Below are positions 27,615 through 36,671 of a stretch of 64,000 nucleotides of DNA, one piece after another. Origin of the DNA: Massilia glaciei (GTDB lineage: Bacteria > Pseudomonadota > Gammaproteobacteria > Burkholderiales > Burkholderiaceae_D); the NCBI RefSeq assembly GCF_003011895.2, contig NZ_PXWF02000297.1, positions 1-64,000 on the forward strand, read 5' to 3'. The translations under genes were made by a program, and so were the position numbers. The notes beneath the pieces are model-generated. The model did not search any database. It saw only the letters and a program-made list of their open reading frames with translations, and had not been told where the DNA came from. Each line of letters begins with the position of its first letter. The first letter of the stretch is position 1.

Positions 27615-27940
27615 GCGGCCGGCCGCCCCGCGTACAGCGCGTTGGCCCTGGCCGCGCAGATGAAGTCGTTTTGCGAGATGCCGTCCACGGAATGGGTCGA
27701 GAAACCGACCTCGCACTCTTTATAGGTGACCAGCAGGTCGGGGTGGTGGTCCTGCTCGTGCACCATGGCGGCGAGCAGGTTCACGAAGGCGATGGTCTCG
27801 TGGTAGTCGCGCAGCGCGAAGGCGCGCACGATCTTGCCGTCGGTGTGGGTCCAGCCGGGCACCTCGGCCAGCAGGGCGGTGATGGCGTCGGCCGGAAGGG
27901 CCGTCGCGGCACGGGTGCAGTGTTGGTCGAGCAGGGTCAT
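27611..27940 (-). CDS. phhB: 4a-hydroxytetrahydrobiopterin dehydratase
   Basis: A 109-residue pterin-4a-carbinolamine dehydratase (PCD/DCoH family). The active-site block is visible as HEQDHHPDLLVTYKECEVGFSTHS around residues 63-86, and FVNLLAAMVHEQ precedes it. It would recycle the pterin cofactor of an aromatic amino acid hydroxylase, but none is adjacent; many bacteria keep this gene for pterin repair or molybdopterin-linked roles. Both ends overlap neighbours by 4 nt, inside a three-gene run with the protease and rsgA. Confidence 0.9.
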   Translation of the reverse strand: MTLLDQHCTRAATALPADAITALLAEVPGWTHTDGKIVRAFALRDYHETIAFVNLLAAMVHEQDHHPDLLVTYKECEVGFSTHSVDGISQNDFICAARANALYAGRPAA

Positions 27941-29199
27941 GGGGCCGCCGTGGTGAGGTGTGCGATCCGGACCGAGGCCGGAGGATGGGAGTCGTAGAAG
28001 GTGGAGTGGAGCGGGTCCGGCGTCAGGGTCAAGGCGTTGTCTTCGTACATTTTGACCAGCGCCGAGACCAGGTCGCGCGCGTCGGTGTGGGTGGCGGCGA
28101 AGGCGTCGGCCTCGAACTCGTGCTTGCGCGAGCTGATCGAGGTCAGTGGCGAGAGCACGAAGGTGAACACCGGCAGCACCAGCATGAACAGCAGCAGGGC
28201 CATGGCGTCGGTGCCGTGGCCGTGCACCGGGTCGACCCCGAGGCCGAGGTAGAACCAGTCCTGCGCCTTGAGGTAGCCGAGCAGCGCCAAAAAGCCGAGC
28301 GAGACGGCGAACATGACGGCGATGCGCTTGACGATGTGCTTGAGCTTGAAGTGGCCCAGCTCGTGCGCCAGCACCGCCTCGATTTCCTCGGGGGCGAGGC
28401 GGGCCAGCAGGGTGTCGAAGAAGACGATGCGCTTGTTGGCGCCAAAGCCCGAGAAATAGGCGTTGCCGTGGGCGCTGCGCTTGGAGCCGTCCATCACGAA
28501 CAGGCCCTTGGAGGAGAAGCCGACGCGCTCCATGAGCCCCTCGATGCGGCTCTTGAGGGAGGCGTCGTCGAGCGGCGTGAACTTGTTGAAGAGCGGCGCG
28601 ATCAGGGTCGGGTAGACCACCATCATGAGCAGCTGGAAGCCGCTCCAGAACAGCCAGGCGTAGAACCACCACAGCGGGCCGGTCTTGTCCATGAGCGTGA
28701 GCACCACCCAGATCAGGGGCAGGCCGATGGCCGCGCCCAGCAGGGCGCCCTTGAGCATGTCGGCCAGCCACAGCTTGATGGTCATCTTGTTGAAACCGAA
28801 GCGCTGCTCGAGCACGAACTGGCGATGGTATTCGAACGGCAGGTCGAGCGCGGCGGAGGCGAGCGCGAACGCCACCAGCAGGGCGAGCTGGTGCCACATG
28901 CCGGGCCCGGTTTGCGCGAGCACGGCGCCGGACAGCCATTGCAGGCCGCCCAGCAGGGTGAAGCCGATCAGCAGGGCGCTGTTGAAGAGCAGGGAGGCGA
29001 TGCCGAATTTGGTCTTGGCGACGGTGTAGTCGGCCGCCTTCTGGTGCGCCCCGAGCGCGATGCTGGACGCGAATTCGGCCGGCACGGCGGCGCGGTGCGC
29101 CAACACGTGCCGGATCTGGCGGTTGGCGAGCCAGAACCGCAGGCCCAGCGTCAAAATGAAGAAAGTAACGAACAAAACCGAAAACGCGAGTGAATACAT
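27937..29199 (-). CDS. M48 family Ste24-like membrane metalloprotease
   Basis: A 420-residue integral membrane zinc protease. It opens with a membrane segment (MYSLAFSVLFVTFFILTL), has about six more, and carries the zinc motif HELGHFKLKH near residues 280-289; the third ligand Glu is in RKHEFEADAFA near 355-365. This matches the CAAX prenyl protease 1/Ste24 subgroup rather than the shorter HtpX. Bacteria lack prenylated CAAX substrates as a rule, so membrane protein quality control is more likely. It heads the overlapping run protease-phhB-rsgA. Confidence 0.92.
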   Translation of the reverse strand: MYSLAFSVLFVTFFILTLGLRFWLANRQIRHVLAHRAAVPAEFASSIALGAHQKAADYTVAKTKFGIASLLFNSALLIGFTLLGGLQWLSGAVLAQTGPGMWHQLALLVAFALASAALDLPFEYHRQFVLEQRFGFNKMTIKLWLADMLKGALLGAAIGLPLIWVVLTLMDKTGPLWWFYAWLFWSGFQLLMMVVYPTLIAPLFNKFTPLDDASLKSRIEGLMERVGFSSKGLFVMDGSKRSAHGNAYFSGFGANKRIVFFDTLLARLAPEEIEAVLAHELGHFKLKHIVKRIAVMFAVSLGFLALLGYLKAQDWFYLGLGVDPVHGHGTDAMALLLFMLVLPVFTFVLSPLTSISSRKHEFEADAFAATHTDARDLVSALVKMYEDNALTLTPDPLHSTFYDSHPPASVRIAHLTTAAP

Positions 29200-29246
29200 T
29201 CTGTGCCTGTGAGAAAATGCAGGATTGATTAGGCTAAGAGAGAATT

Positions 29247-29831
29247 ATGTCACAAGCGACCGAAATGGCAGCACCGGCAGTCCCGGTCCGCCCAAATGAA
29301 TTCAACCTGGTGTGGTGCGACATGGAGATGACCGGGCTCGACCCCGACACCGACCTGATCATCGAGGTGGCCGTCGTCGTCACCGACATGCACCTCAATA
29401 TCATCGCCGAGGGCCCCGTGTTCGCGATCCACCAGTCGGACGAGGCGCTCGACAAAATGGATGCGTGGAACAAGGGCACGCACGGGCGCAGCGGCCTGAT
29501 CGAGCGGGTCAAGGCATCGACCGTGACGGAGGCGCAGGCCGAAGCCGAGCTGATCGCCTTCCTCAAGCAGTACGTGCCGGCCGGCAAATCGCCGATGTGC
29601 GGCAACACGATCTGCCAGGACCGCCGGTTCATGGTGCGCGGCATGCCCAAGCTCGAGGCGTTCTTCCATTACCGCAACCTCGACGTGTCCACGCTCAAGG
29701 AACTGTGCAAGCGCTGGAAGCCCGAGATCGTGTCCGGCTTCAAGAAGCACCAGAAGCACACGGCGCTGGCCGACATCCTCGAATCGGTGGCCGAGCTGGC
29801 CTATTACCGCGAGCATTTCATCAAGCTGTGA
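29247..29831 (+). CDS. orn: Oligoribonuclease
   Basis: A 194-residue 3'-5' exoribonuclease that degrades 2-5 nt RNAs, including pGpG, the breakdown product of c-di-GMP, which makes it relevant to the Wsp pathway in this window. DEDDh catalytic residues are in CDMEMTGLD (near 24-32), [12 protein letters not shown] (near 120-131) and [11 protein letters not shown] (near 171-181). It is about 13 residues longer than E. coli Orn owing to an N-terminal [16 protein letters not shown] tail. It diverges from the Ste24-like gene, 47 nt apart. Confidence 0.96.
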   Translation: MSQATEMAAPAVPVRPNEFNLVWCDMEMTGLDPDTDLIIEVAVVVTDMHLNIIAEGPVFAIHQSDEALDKMDAWNKGTHGRSGLIERVKASTVTEAQAEAELIAFLKQYVPAGKSPMCGNTICQDRRFMVRGMPKLEAFFHYRNLDVSTLKELCKRWKPEIVSGFKKHQKHTALADILESVAELAYYREHFIKL

Positions 29832-29924
29832 TGCCCCGGCGCCGGGTCGCCCTTCGCCCCGGCGCGGAAATTGTCCCCGTATGATCTAATTGCCTTCCTT
29901 TAATTTTTGACTGCGGTGCGCGGG

Positions 29925-31115
29925 ATGGAGAACGACCACATCGGATGGCTGGGCAGGCTCTTGCCGCCCACGAACACCGCGGGCGCTCTCGAGCGCGTGC
30001 GCGCGGGCGTGGGCGCCCTGTTCGGGCTGGCGCTGACGGCCATGCTGACCGTGATGCTGCTCGGCGAGAGCGCCGCGGCGCCGTTCCTGGTGGCGCCGAT
30101 GGGCGCGTCGGCCGTGTTGCTGTTTTGCCTGCCCGCCAGCCCGCTGGCCCAGCCCTGGTCCGTGATCGGCGGCAACACCATCTCGGCGCTGGTCGGCATC
30201 GCCTGCGCCCAATCGATCGCCGCGCCGATGGCGGCCGCGCCGCTCGCCTGCTGCCTGGCGATCGGCGCCATGTTCTCGCTGCGCTGCCTGCATCCGCCGG
30301 GCGGGGCGGTCGCGCTGACGGTGGTGCTGGCCGGCCCCGCCGTGCACGACGCCGGCTTCGGTTTCGCCGTGTTTCCAATCGGCCTCAACGCCGTGCTGAT
30401 GGTGCTGGCGGCGTTGTTGTTCAACAACCTGACCGGGCGCCGCTATCCCCATCCGCAGCAATCGGTGATGCAAAATGTGCATGAAACCAAGGATGTCGTC
30501 GCGACCGCGCGCGTCGGCTTCAGTTCCGAAGACCTCGACGTGGTGCTCAAGCGCTACGGCCAGGTGCTCGACGTCAGCCGCGGCGACCTCGAGGACATCA
30601 TCCTCGAGACCGAGATGCAGGCCTACGGGCGGCGCTTCGGCGTCATCAGGTGCGCCGACATCATGTCGCGCGACGTGGTCACGCTCGACTTCGCGACCGA
30701 GCTCGACGAGGCCTGGCGGCTGCTGCGCCTGCACAAGGTGGGCACCTTGCCGGTGCTGAACCGGGCGCGGCGCCTGATCGGGATCGTCTCGGTCGTCGAT
30801 TTCCTCAAACGCATCGACGTCGGCGCCTACGCCGCGCTCGGGGCCGGCATGCGCCGCCTGCTCAGCCGCACCCCCTTCGTGCACTCGGAAAAACCCGAAG
30901 TCGTCGGCCAGATCATGACCGAGCGGGTGCACACCGTGCGCGACGACACCCCGATCGTCGAACTGGTGCCGCTGATGGCCAATCTGGGCGTGCACCAGAT
31001 TCCCGTGGTCGACGCCGAAGACCGCTTCGTCGGGATCATCACCCAATCGGACCTCATCGGCGCACTCTACGAGAGCCGGCTCAGCGAGGCCCCTGTGTTG
31101 GCTGGCGCACGGTAA
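29925..31115 (+). CDS. HPP family membrane protein with C-terminal CBS pair
   Basis: About 396 residues. The N-terminal HPP domain (about 15-180) has four membrane segments and the signature LRCLHPPGGAVAL that names the family. Two CBS domains follow (about 245-310, IMSRDVVTL; and 325-390, IMTERVHTVRDDTPIVELVP), which usually bind adenosine nucleotides. HPP proteins have been linked to nitrite transport in cyanobacteria and plants; the role here is open. In-frame TTG (29907) and GTG (29916) precede the ATG chosen; none has a clear ribosome site. Confidence 0.85.
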   Translation: MENDHIGWLGRLLPPTNTAGALERVRAGVGALFGLALTAMLTVMLLGESAAAPFLVAPMGASAVLLFCLPASPLAQPWSVIGGNTISALVGIACAQSIAAPMAAAPLACCLAIGAMFSLRCLHPPGGAVALTVVLAGPAVHDAGFGFAVFPIGLNAVLMVLAALLFNNLTGRRYPHPQQSVMQNVHETKDVVATARVGFSSEDLDVVLKRYGQVLDVSRGDLEDIILETEMQAYGRRFGVIRCADIMSRDVVTLDFATELDEAWRLLRLHKVGTLPVLNRARRLIGIVSVVDFLKRIDVGAYAALGAGMRRLLSRTPFVHSEKPEVVGQIMTERVHTVRDDTPIVELVPLMANLGVHQIPVVDAEDRFVGIITQSDLIGALYESRLSEAPVLAGAR

Positions 31116-31187
31116 GGCGGGGCGCTTGCGCGTATCATGGTCCCGGTGATGTCGAACGGCATTGCCCCACACACGAGGAGAACCACC

Positions 31188-31361
31188 ATGACGAACGACA
31201 CCAAAGATACCCAGCAAAAAGGTCCCCAGCCGCAAGGTCCGCAAAAGGGCGACCTGAACGCGAACGAACAGAAGGCGCATGAAGACGAGGTCGCTGGTCG
31301 CCACCAGAACGATGGCCAGAAGGGGCACGAAGGCGCGAACAAGGGACCGCACCGTAATTGA
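31188..31361 (+). CDS. Small hydrophilic protein of unknown function
   Basis: A 57-residue, lysine-, glutamine- and glycine-rich protein (MTNDTKDTQQKGPQPQGPQK near the start, HEGANKGPHRN at the end) without hydrophobic stretches; probably disordered. GAGGAGAA lies 6 nt before the ATG, so I favour this start over the upstream in-frame ATG at 31137. The composition recalls the small stress-type proteins near 61 kb. It may share a transcript with the HPP-CBS gene, 72 nt upstream. Confidence 0.65.
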   Translation: MTNDTKDTQQKGPQPQGPQKGDLNANEQKAHEDEVAGRHQNDGQKGHEGANKGPHRN

Positions 31362-31422
31362 TTGGGTTAATTTCTGTCGCGGCCCGGTTTAGCGCGCGGC
31401 CCGACCGGGCGCGCCCTGACTG

Positions 31423-31526
31423 CGGCCCGACCGTGCGCGGCCCGACCGTTCGCGGCCCGACCGTTCGCGGCCCGACCGTTCGCGGCCCGACCGTTCGCGG
31501 CCCGACCGTTCGCGGCCCGACCGACC
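31423..31526. repeat. 15-bp tandem repeat, about 6.5 copies
   Basis: CGGCCCGACCGTTCG repeats from 31438 to 31512 in five perfect copies, preceded by one copy with a T-to-G change and followed by a partial one. It fills most of the 193-nt space between two convergent genes. A reading frame of Val-Gly-Pro-Arg-Thr repeats crosses it on the minus strand but looks non-coding. Confidence 0.95.
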
Positions 31527-31554
31527 CCACCGCAGGCGGGACCGGTGTTAGTGC

Positions 31555-32253
31555 TTACTCGGCGGCGGCGTCGGCGCCGCAGCACTTCTTGAATTTTTTG
31601 CCACTGCCGCAAGGGCAGTCGTCGTTGCGGCCCACTTTTGGCTCGTCGCGCTTGATCGTCTGCACCGCCGGCTTGCGCAGCGGCACCCAGAAGCGGTAGA
31701 TCGCCGGCAGGTTCGCCTCGATCTCCACGGCCAGCTTGTGGCCCTTGACCGGGTTGTCGACCAGCGTCATTTCGGCTTCCTCGATCTCGTCGGCGCCCAG
31801 CAGGTAGATCGGGCGCATCAGCGGCGCGAGCTCCGAGTCCCAGATCGGCTGCCACGAACCAGGGCGCAACTCCATGCCCTCCCAGAAACCCCAGCACCAC
31901 GCCTCGGCGTCGATCAGCATCTCGCCGTCCTGCTCGTGTTCGCAGAACAGGGGCTCGAATTCCTTCGGCGCCACTTCGAACGTGACCAGCACCTCGTTCA
32001 TGAAACGCATGATCAGGTTGATGATCTGTTCGGACTCCTTGGCGTTCTTCCATTTGGGCGCGCAGCCTTCCTCGTCGCCCCAGACCTTCGGCAACCATTC
32101 GGCCGGCATGATGGTCTCGGGGCCCATCGCGATCGCGGTCAGGTAGCCGTGCAGGGTGTCCATCGTCATCGCATCGTCGGGGCTGCGCTCCGACAGGAGG
32201 AATTGGTCGAGGTCGTTGAATTCTTTTTCTGACAGGGGCTGATCGAGTTGCAT
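31555..32253 (-). CDS. UPF0149 (YecA) family protein with SEC-C motif
   Basis: A 232-residue cytoplasmic protein. Residues 1-190 form the helical UPF0149/YecA domain ([33 protein letters not shown]). The C-terminus carries the SEC-C zinc motif [19 protein letters not shown], which in SecA and YecA contacts SecB or the ribosome. A role in protein quality control is likely but not established. It diverges from srkA, 88 nt apart. Confidence 0.9.
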   Translation of the reverse strand: MQLDQPLSEKEFNDLDQFLLSERSPDDAMTMDTLHGYLTAIAMGPETIMPAEWLPKVWGDEEGCAPKWKNAKESEQIINLIMRFMNEVLVTFEVAPKEFEPLFCEHEQDGEMLIDAEAWCWGFWEGMELRPGSWQPIWDSELAPLMRPIYLLGADEIEEAEMTLVDNPVKGHKLAVEIEANLPAIYRFWVPLRKPAVQTIKRDEPKVGRNDDCPCGSGKKFKKCCGADAAAE

Positions 32254-32341
32254 GGCGTGCTTTAAAGGGAGGGAAGGCGCTAGTTTAACCCGCGCGGGGG
32301 AACGGCGCGCGAAACTTGTGCTCCCCGATTACAATGGGTGC

Positions 32342-33364
32342 ATGAATATCGCCCCCCCCGAGCACGAACCAGCACCGGCAGCGCCGCCGCCCCACCCGTT
32401 CGCCGCGCTGGGCCCCGACCGCGTGCTCGACGCGCTCGACAGCGTTGGGCTGCGCGGCGACGGCCGCCTGCTCGCGCTCAACAGCTACGAAAACCGCGTC
32501 TACCAGGTCGGCATGGAGGACGGGCCGCCGGTGGTGGTCAAGTTTTACCGGCCAGAACGCTGGAGCGGCGCCGCGATCCTCGAGGAGCATGCCTTCGTCG
32601 AGGAGCTGACCGAGCGCGAGGTGCCGGTGGTGCCCGCGCTCACGCTCGGCGGCGCCACCCTGCACGGCTTCGACGGCTTCAAGTTCGCCGTGTTCCCGCG
32701 CCGCGGCGGGCGCGCGCCCGAGCTCCAGGACCCGAAGACGCTCGAGTGGGTCGGGCGTTTCATCGGCCGCATCCACGCCGTCGGCGCGCTCAAAGGGTAT
32801 GCCGAGCGCCCGGCGCTGACGCCGCAGTCGTTCGGCCACGCGTCGCGCGACTACCTGCTGGCCAACGATTTCATCCCGCGCGAATTGCTGCCGGCCTACA
32901 CCAGCGTGGTCGAGCAGGCCCTGGCCGGGGTCGACCATTGCTACGCGCGGGCCGGCGCGACGGCGCAGCTGCGCCTGCACGGCGATTGCCACGCGGGCAA
33001 TGTGCTGTGGACCCCGGACGGCCCCCATTTCGTCGACTTCGACGACAGCCGCACCGGGCCCGCCGTGCAAGACCTGTGGATGCTGCTGTCGGGCGAGCGG
33101 CCCGACATGGTGCGCCAGATGGGCGACATTCTGGCCGGCTACGAGGACTTTTCCGACTTCGATCCGCGCCAGCTCTACTTGGTCGAGGCGCTGCGCACGC
33201 TGCGCCTGATCCATTATTCGGCCTGGCTGGCGCGGCGCTGGGACGATCCGGCGTTTCCGGCGGCCTTTCCGTGGTTTAACACCCAACGTTACTGGCAGGA
33301 CCGTATCCTCGAGCTGCGCGAACAGGTCGCGCTCATGGACGAACCACCGCTGTGGCCCGCGTAG
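32342..33364 (+). CDS. srkA: Stress response kinase SrkA (YihE/RdoA)
   Basis: A 340-residue cytoplasmic Ser/Thr kinase with the aminoglycoside-phosphotransferase fold. The nucleotide-binding part shows NSYENRVYQVG and VVKFYRPERWS; the catalytic loop LHGDCHAGNVLW is near residues 208-219 and the metal-binding FVDFDDS near 226-232. E. coli YihE counters stress-induced cell death and is induced by the Cpx envelope response. I begin at MNIAPPEHEP; the longer frame from 32252 enters the opposite gene's start region. Confidence 0.92.
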   Translation: MNIAPPEHEPAPAAPPPHPFAALGPDRVLDALDSVGLRGDGRLLALNSYENRVYQVGMEDGPPVVVKFYRPERWSGAAILEEHAFVEELTEREVPVVPALTLGGATLHGFDGFKFAVFPRRGGRAPELQDPKTLEWVGRFIGRIHAVGALKGYAERPALTPQSFGHASRDYLLANDFIPRELLPAYTSVVEQALAGVDHCYARAGATAQLRLHGDCHAGNVLWTPDGPHFVDFDDSRTGPAVQDLWMLLSGERPDMVRQMGDILAGYEDFSDFDPRQLYLVEALRTLRLIHYSAWLARRWDDPAFPAAFPWFNTQRYWQDRILELREQVALMDEPPLWPA

Positions 33365-33442
33365 CGGGGAATTGGCGCGGCAAAGCCACGCCCCCGCGCA
33401 GCGAATCGGCCATGCGGGGCCGATTTTCCCATGGTCCCTTTG

Positions 33443-33530
33443 CCAAGATGTAAGTTTCGAAATATTCCCCATTCGCCCCGGGCAAACCAAGAAGTCAGTT
33501 TTGAACGCTTCCCCAGTCGCCCCGGCCAAA
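33443..33530. repeat. 44-bp imperfect tandem duplication
   Basis: Two adjacent 44-bp units, 33443-33486 and 33487-33530, agree at about 36 of 44 positions; both contain CCAAGA, AGTTT and TCGCCCCGG. They sit in the 290-nt gap between srkA and the coiled-coil gene, in AT-richer sequence. Confidence 0.85.
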
Positions 33531-33654
33531 CGGTCGATTTGACCGGTTTTTCCGCATCTGCTTGCCGCTCCACGATGGGCCCGCCTGTTTGATAATCGTT
33601 CCATGCCATGACGTGCGCATTCCGCGTCCGCCCTAGGCATCGCCCGAGACTAAC

Positions 33655-35154
33655 ATGCCCGACACGCACCATCAGCACGACGACGCCACACTGATCATCG
33701 AACTGCCCACGCTCGCGGTGCGCGCGCCGGCGTTCGTGGCGGCGGCGCCGGCGGTCTCGCTGATGCAGGTGGCGATCGCCAGGGTCGAGGCCGAGGCGAA
33801 GGCGCTAAGCGCGTCCGAGCTGCGCGTGGCCGCCGAACAGCGCGCGCAGCTTGCCGCCGAGGAGCGCGGCGCGCTCGACGCGGCGCTGGCAGCCGCCGCC
33901 GAGCAAGCGGCGCGCGACGCGCAGGCGTTCATCGACGCCAACCGCGAGCACCTCTCGAGCATGCACGAGGCGGCGCGCGCCAACGCCGAGCGGCTCGCCG
34001 CGCTGCGCCGCGAAACGGCGGCGCTGCGCGCGCAGGCCGAGTCCGACACCGTGGCCGCGCTGCAAGTCGACGCCCGCGCCGAGGCCGGGCAGGCCGCGCG
34101 CAGGGATGAGGAGGCGGCGCAGATGGCCGACGCGCTGAGCGAGGCGAACCAACAATTGATGGCCGAGACCGAGCGCGCGCGGCTGCAGGCGCTCGAGCGG
34201 ATCGCCGCCGTGCACGCGGCGCGCGAGGAGGTGCGGCGCAGCGCCGGCTGCGACGCGCGGCTGGCGATGCTGGCGCGCGAACGTGAGCGCGACGCGCGCG
34301 CGGCGCGCGAGGCGGCCGAGTTGCTGGCCGAAACCGAGAACGAGGCGCGCGCGCTGACCTCGCAGCGCGAACAGGCCGACCAGCGCGCCGCCGACGCCGC
34401 CTTCGCGCGCGCGATCGCCGAAGCGCGTGCGCTCGAAGAGGCGCGCGCGCTGGCCCATATAGAACAGGAGCGCGCGGCGATGGCGACCGCGCAGGCCGAA
34501 GCGGAGCGTGGCCGCGCCTGCGCGCTGGAGCTGCGTTTGCAATGGGAAAAGGAGGCGCGCGCCACGGCCGAACAGCGCGCGCGCGCCGAACGGATCGCCG
34601 CCGCCGGCGCTGAGGCGCGGCGCGACGCCGAGGCCCGCATGTTGCAGGCGACCGAACAACGGATCGCGCTCGAGCGTCAACTACACGAGGCCGCGTGCGC
34701 GCGCGCCTGCGCCGAGGAGGGCGCCAAGCAATATTTGCAAACAGACATCGGCGTCCCCGGGCGCAAGCCGGACCAGGGCGCGGGCGGCGGTCCGCGAGCC
34801 TTGCCCGAGCCGGCGGGCGGGGCGGCAAAGCGTGTCGTCGGGCAGCGCGATAAACCGCGTGACAAGCCGAACGCTAAGCCGCCCGCTAAGCCGCCCGACA
34901 AACCGTCCGACAAACCGTCCGAAAGAACGTCCGTCAAACCGTCCCACTACGCCGAAATACAACACGCGTGCGCCGCCGCGGCGACCTTGGACGGGCACGG
35001 CCCGCCAGGGCATGGCGCCGCCGTCGGCACGGCCGTGCTGCCGGGCACGGACGCCGTGGCGCCGGACGCGCCCGCGGGCGACACGTCGGCGCTGGTGGCC
35101 CGCGCGGTCATTGGCCGCCTGACCCAGTCACTCGTGACACCTTGTCCAATGTAA
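33655..35154 (+). CDS. Ala/Glu/Arg-rich coiled-coil protein, function unknown
   Basis: A 499-residue protein I cannot assign to a family. Residues about 40-365 are a near-continuous coiled coil of Ala, Glu and Arg (for example REEVRRSAG, AEARALEEARALAHIEQERA). Residues about 400-425 hold a basic Asp/Lys-Pro-rich stretch built of repeated DKPS-like tetrapeptides, and the C-terminal 70 residues are Ala/Gly-rich. No signal peptide or membrane segment. The codon pattern supports translation, but low complexity makes homology searches unreliable. It stands alone on the plus strand. A cytoskeletal or polar-scaffold role would fit the shape; that is a guess. Confidence 0.65.
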   Translation: MPDTHHQHDDATLIIELPTLAVRAPAFVAAAPAVSLMQVAIARVEAEAKALSASELRVAAEQRAQLAAEERGALDAALAAAAEQAARDAQAFIDANREHLSSMHEAARANAERLAALRRETAALRAQAESDTVAALQVDARAEAGQAARRDEEAAQMADALSEANQQLMAETERARLQALERIAAVHAAREEVRRSAGCDARLAMLARERERDARAAREAAELLAETENEARALTSQREQADQRAADAAFARAIAEARALEEARALAHIEQERAAMATAQAEAERGRACALELRLQWEKEARATAEQRARAERIAAAGAEARRDAEARMLQATEQRIALERQLHEAACARACAEEGAKQYLQTDIGVPGRKPDQGAGGGPRALPEPAGGAAKRVVGQRDKPRDKPNAKPPAKPPDKPSDKPSERTSVKPSHYAEIQHACAAAATLDGHGPPGHGAAVGTAVLPGTDAVAPDAPAGDTSALVARAVIGRLTQSLVTPCPM

Positions 35155-35230
35155 AAAGTCACGAATGGTATTTTTTGCGGGCAAGCTTGCTGGTGTATGA
35201 TCCAAGCTGGGTGTTCGTAAAAAGACTTCG

Positions 35231-35959
35231 ATGCTTTCGTTCCGTTTGCCGATCTCGTGCGTTCTGCTTGCCTGTGCGCTCAACGCGCAAGCGCATACCG
35301 TTGCGCTCGTGGTGCTGGTCGACACCGCGACCGAAATGCCGATGGCGAGCTTCAAGCAATTCCGGCTGGTCGACGGCATCCACAAGGATATCGGCGAGGC
35401 GCTCGCCGCGCGCATGGGCCGCAGCGCGCGTTTCATGGCGCTGCCGCGCAAACGCATCACCAAGGCGCTCGAGACGGGAGAGGTCGACCTCGTGTGCAGC
35501 TATGTGCCCGAATGGTTGCCTGGCCGGTTTGGCTGGAGCATCCCTTTCATTCCCATCACCCAGGTCTTGATCACCCGCAGCGACGCCACGCGGCCGCGCA
35601 AGCTGGCCGACCTCAAGGGGCGGCGCGTCGGCACCGTGCTCGGCTATTCACATCCGGAACTTGAACAGGCGCTCGGCGACGGGTTCTTGCGCGAGGACGC
35701 GCCCAGCAGCGAGGCCAACCTGAGCAAGCTGACGGCCGGCCGGATCCAGCACGCCGTCACGGGCAAGAGTTTCATCGAGTACCGCCTGAAAAAGAGCGAC
35801 CCGCCGCTGGCGCTGCATCCGCCGCTCGACGTGACGCAATACATGGGGCAGTGCGCGGTGTCGCCCAAGGGCCGCGTCACGCTGGCCGAGGTCGATGCCG
35901 CGTTGACCCAGATGGTGCACGACGGGACCATCAACACCATCGTCGCCCACTACCGCTAA
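35231..35959 (+). CDS. Periplasmic solute-binding protein, SBP_bac_3-like
   Basis: A 242-residue exported protein. Residues 1-21 (LPISCVLLACALNAQAHT) are a signal peptide cleaved after AQA. The rest matches the type II binding-protein fold of family 3: GIHKDIGEALAARMG, GEVDLVCSYVPEWLPGR, and KLADLKGRRVGTVLGY at the hinge. No ABC permease or ATPase adjoins, so it may serve a distant transporter or act as a sensor module. Ligand unknown; polar amino acids are usual for the family. Confidence 0.8.
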   Translation: MLSFRLPISCVLLACALNAQAHTVALVVLVDTATEMPMASFKQFRLVDGIHKDIGEALAARMGRSARFMALPRKRITKALETGEVDLVCSYVPEWLPGRFGWSIPFIPITQVLITRSDATRPRKLADLKGRRVGTVLGYSHPELEQALGDGFLREDAPSSEANLSKLTAGRIQHAVTGKSFIEYRLKKSDPPLALHPPLDVTQYMGQCAVSPKGRVTLAEVDAALTQMVHDGTINTIVAHYR

Positions 35960-35990
35960 GGCCGCTCGGCCGGCGCCGCCCCTGCCGCGC

Positions 35991-36362
35991 CTACTGCGAC
36001 AACGTCACTTTCTCGATGAAATATTCGGTCTCGCCGAAGCAGTCCGAGGGCACGCCCTTGTGCTGGGCGTACACGAGCAGCACGCGTTTGCCGGTGGCGG
36101 CCTCGAGTTGCTTGACGACTTGCTCGTCGCGCACCGAGAAGGTGAAGCGCTCGGGGATCGCGCCGGGCATGCTGCTAAGCAGGATTTCGCCCTCCCACGT
36201 CTTGCAAATCCAGCCCTTTTTGGATAGCTTTTGCAGGTAGCCCGCGCGCGTGCCCTCGGAGTAAGAATAGCTCAGCGTGATCCAGGTGTAGAGGGCGAAC
36301 AGGACGACGACCCCGCCGATTAGGGGCAGCAACAGCACGGCGGCGCGTTTTGGAATGGGCAT
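35991..36362 (-). CDS. Small membrane-anchored protein, function unknown
   Basis: About 123 residues: one N-terminal membrane segment (VLLLPLIGGVVVLFALYTWI) and a C-terminal periplasmic domain with two cysteines (GWICKTWEGEIL and PSDCFGETEYF) that could form a disulfide. I do not recognise the family firmly. The start could be 45 nt earlier at 36407; AGAAG precedes the chosen ATG at a loose spacing. Its 3' end faces the binding-protein gene, 31 nt away. Confidence 0.65.
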   Translation of the reverse strand: MPIPKRAAVLLLPLIGGVVVLFALYTWITLSYSYSEGTRAGYLQKLSKKGWICKTWEGEILLSSMPGAIPERFTFSVRDEQVVKQLEAATGKRVLLVYAQHKGVPSDCFGETEYFIEKVTLSQ

Positions 36363-36671
36363 GATGGCGTTTTTCTTCTGTTGGAATGTCGGTGGAGAAG
36401 TCTCCATGGCGCCCCCGACCGTGGCCTCGGCGCGCCGCGTGGTGCCGGAGCGTGCTCATTCTGACATGTCCGCAAGAATTTTCAAGCCATTTGCTCGGCC
36501 ACCGAGGCGGCGGCGGGCTTGTGCCGGGGGCTTCAGGAAGGCATGGCACGGCGCCCCGGCATACGTATTGCATATTTGAATCGCGCGCCGTAGGAAAGAG
36601 CGGAGGCGAAGCGGGGAGGCGAGCGGGGACGGGTCGCCCCGCGCGGGCGCGCCCCCGCGACCGTTGCCGGG

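Noticed and set aside
31135-31530. Minus-strand frame with repeated Val-Gly-Pro-Arg-Thr, resembling a pentapeptide-repeat protein
   Set aside because: It arises from translating the 15-bp tandem repeat and runs antisense through the small hydrophilic protein gene; no ribosome site precedes it.
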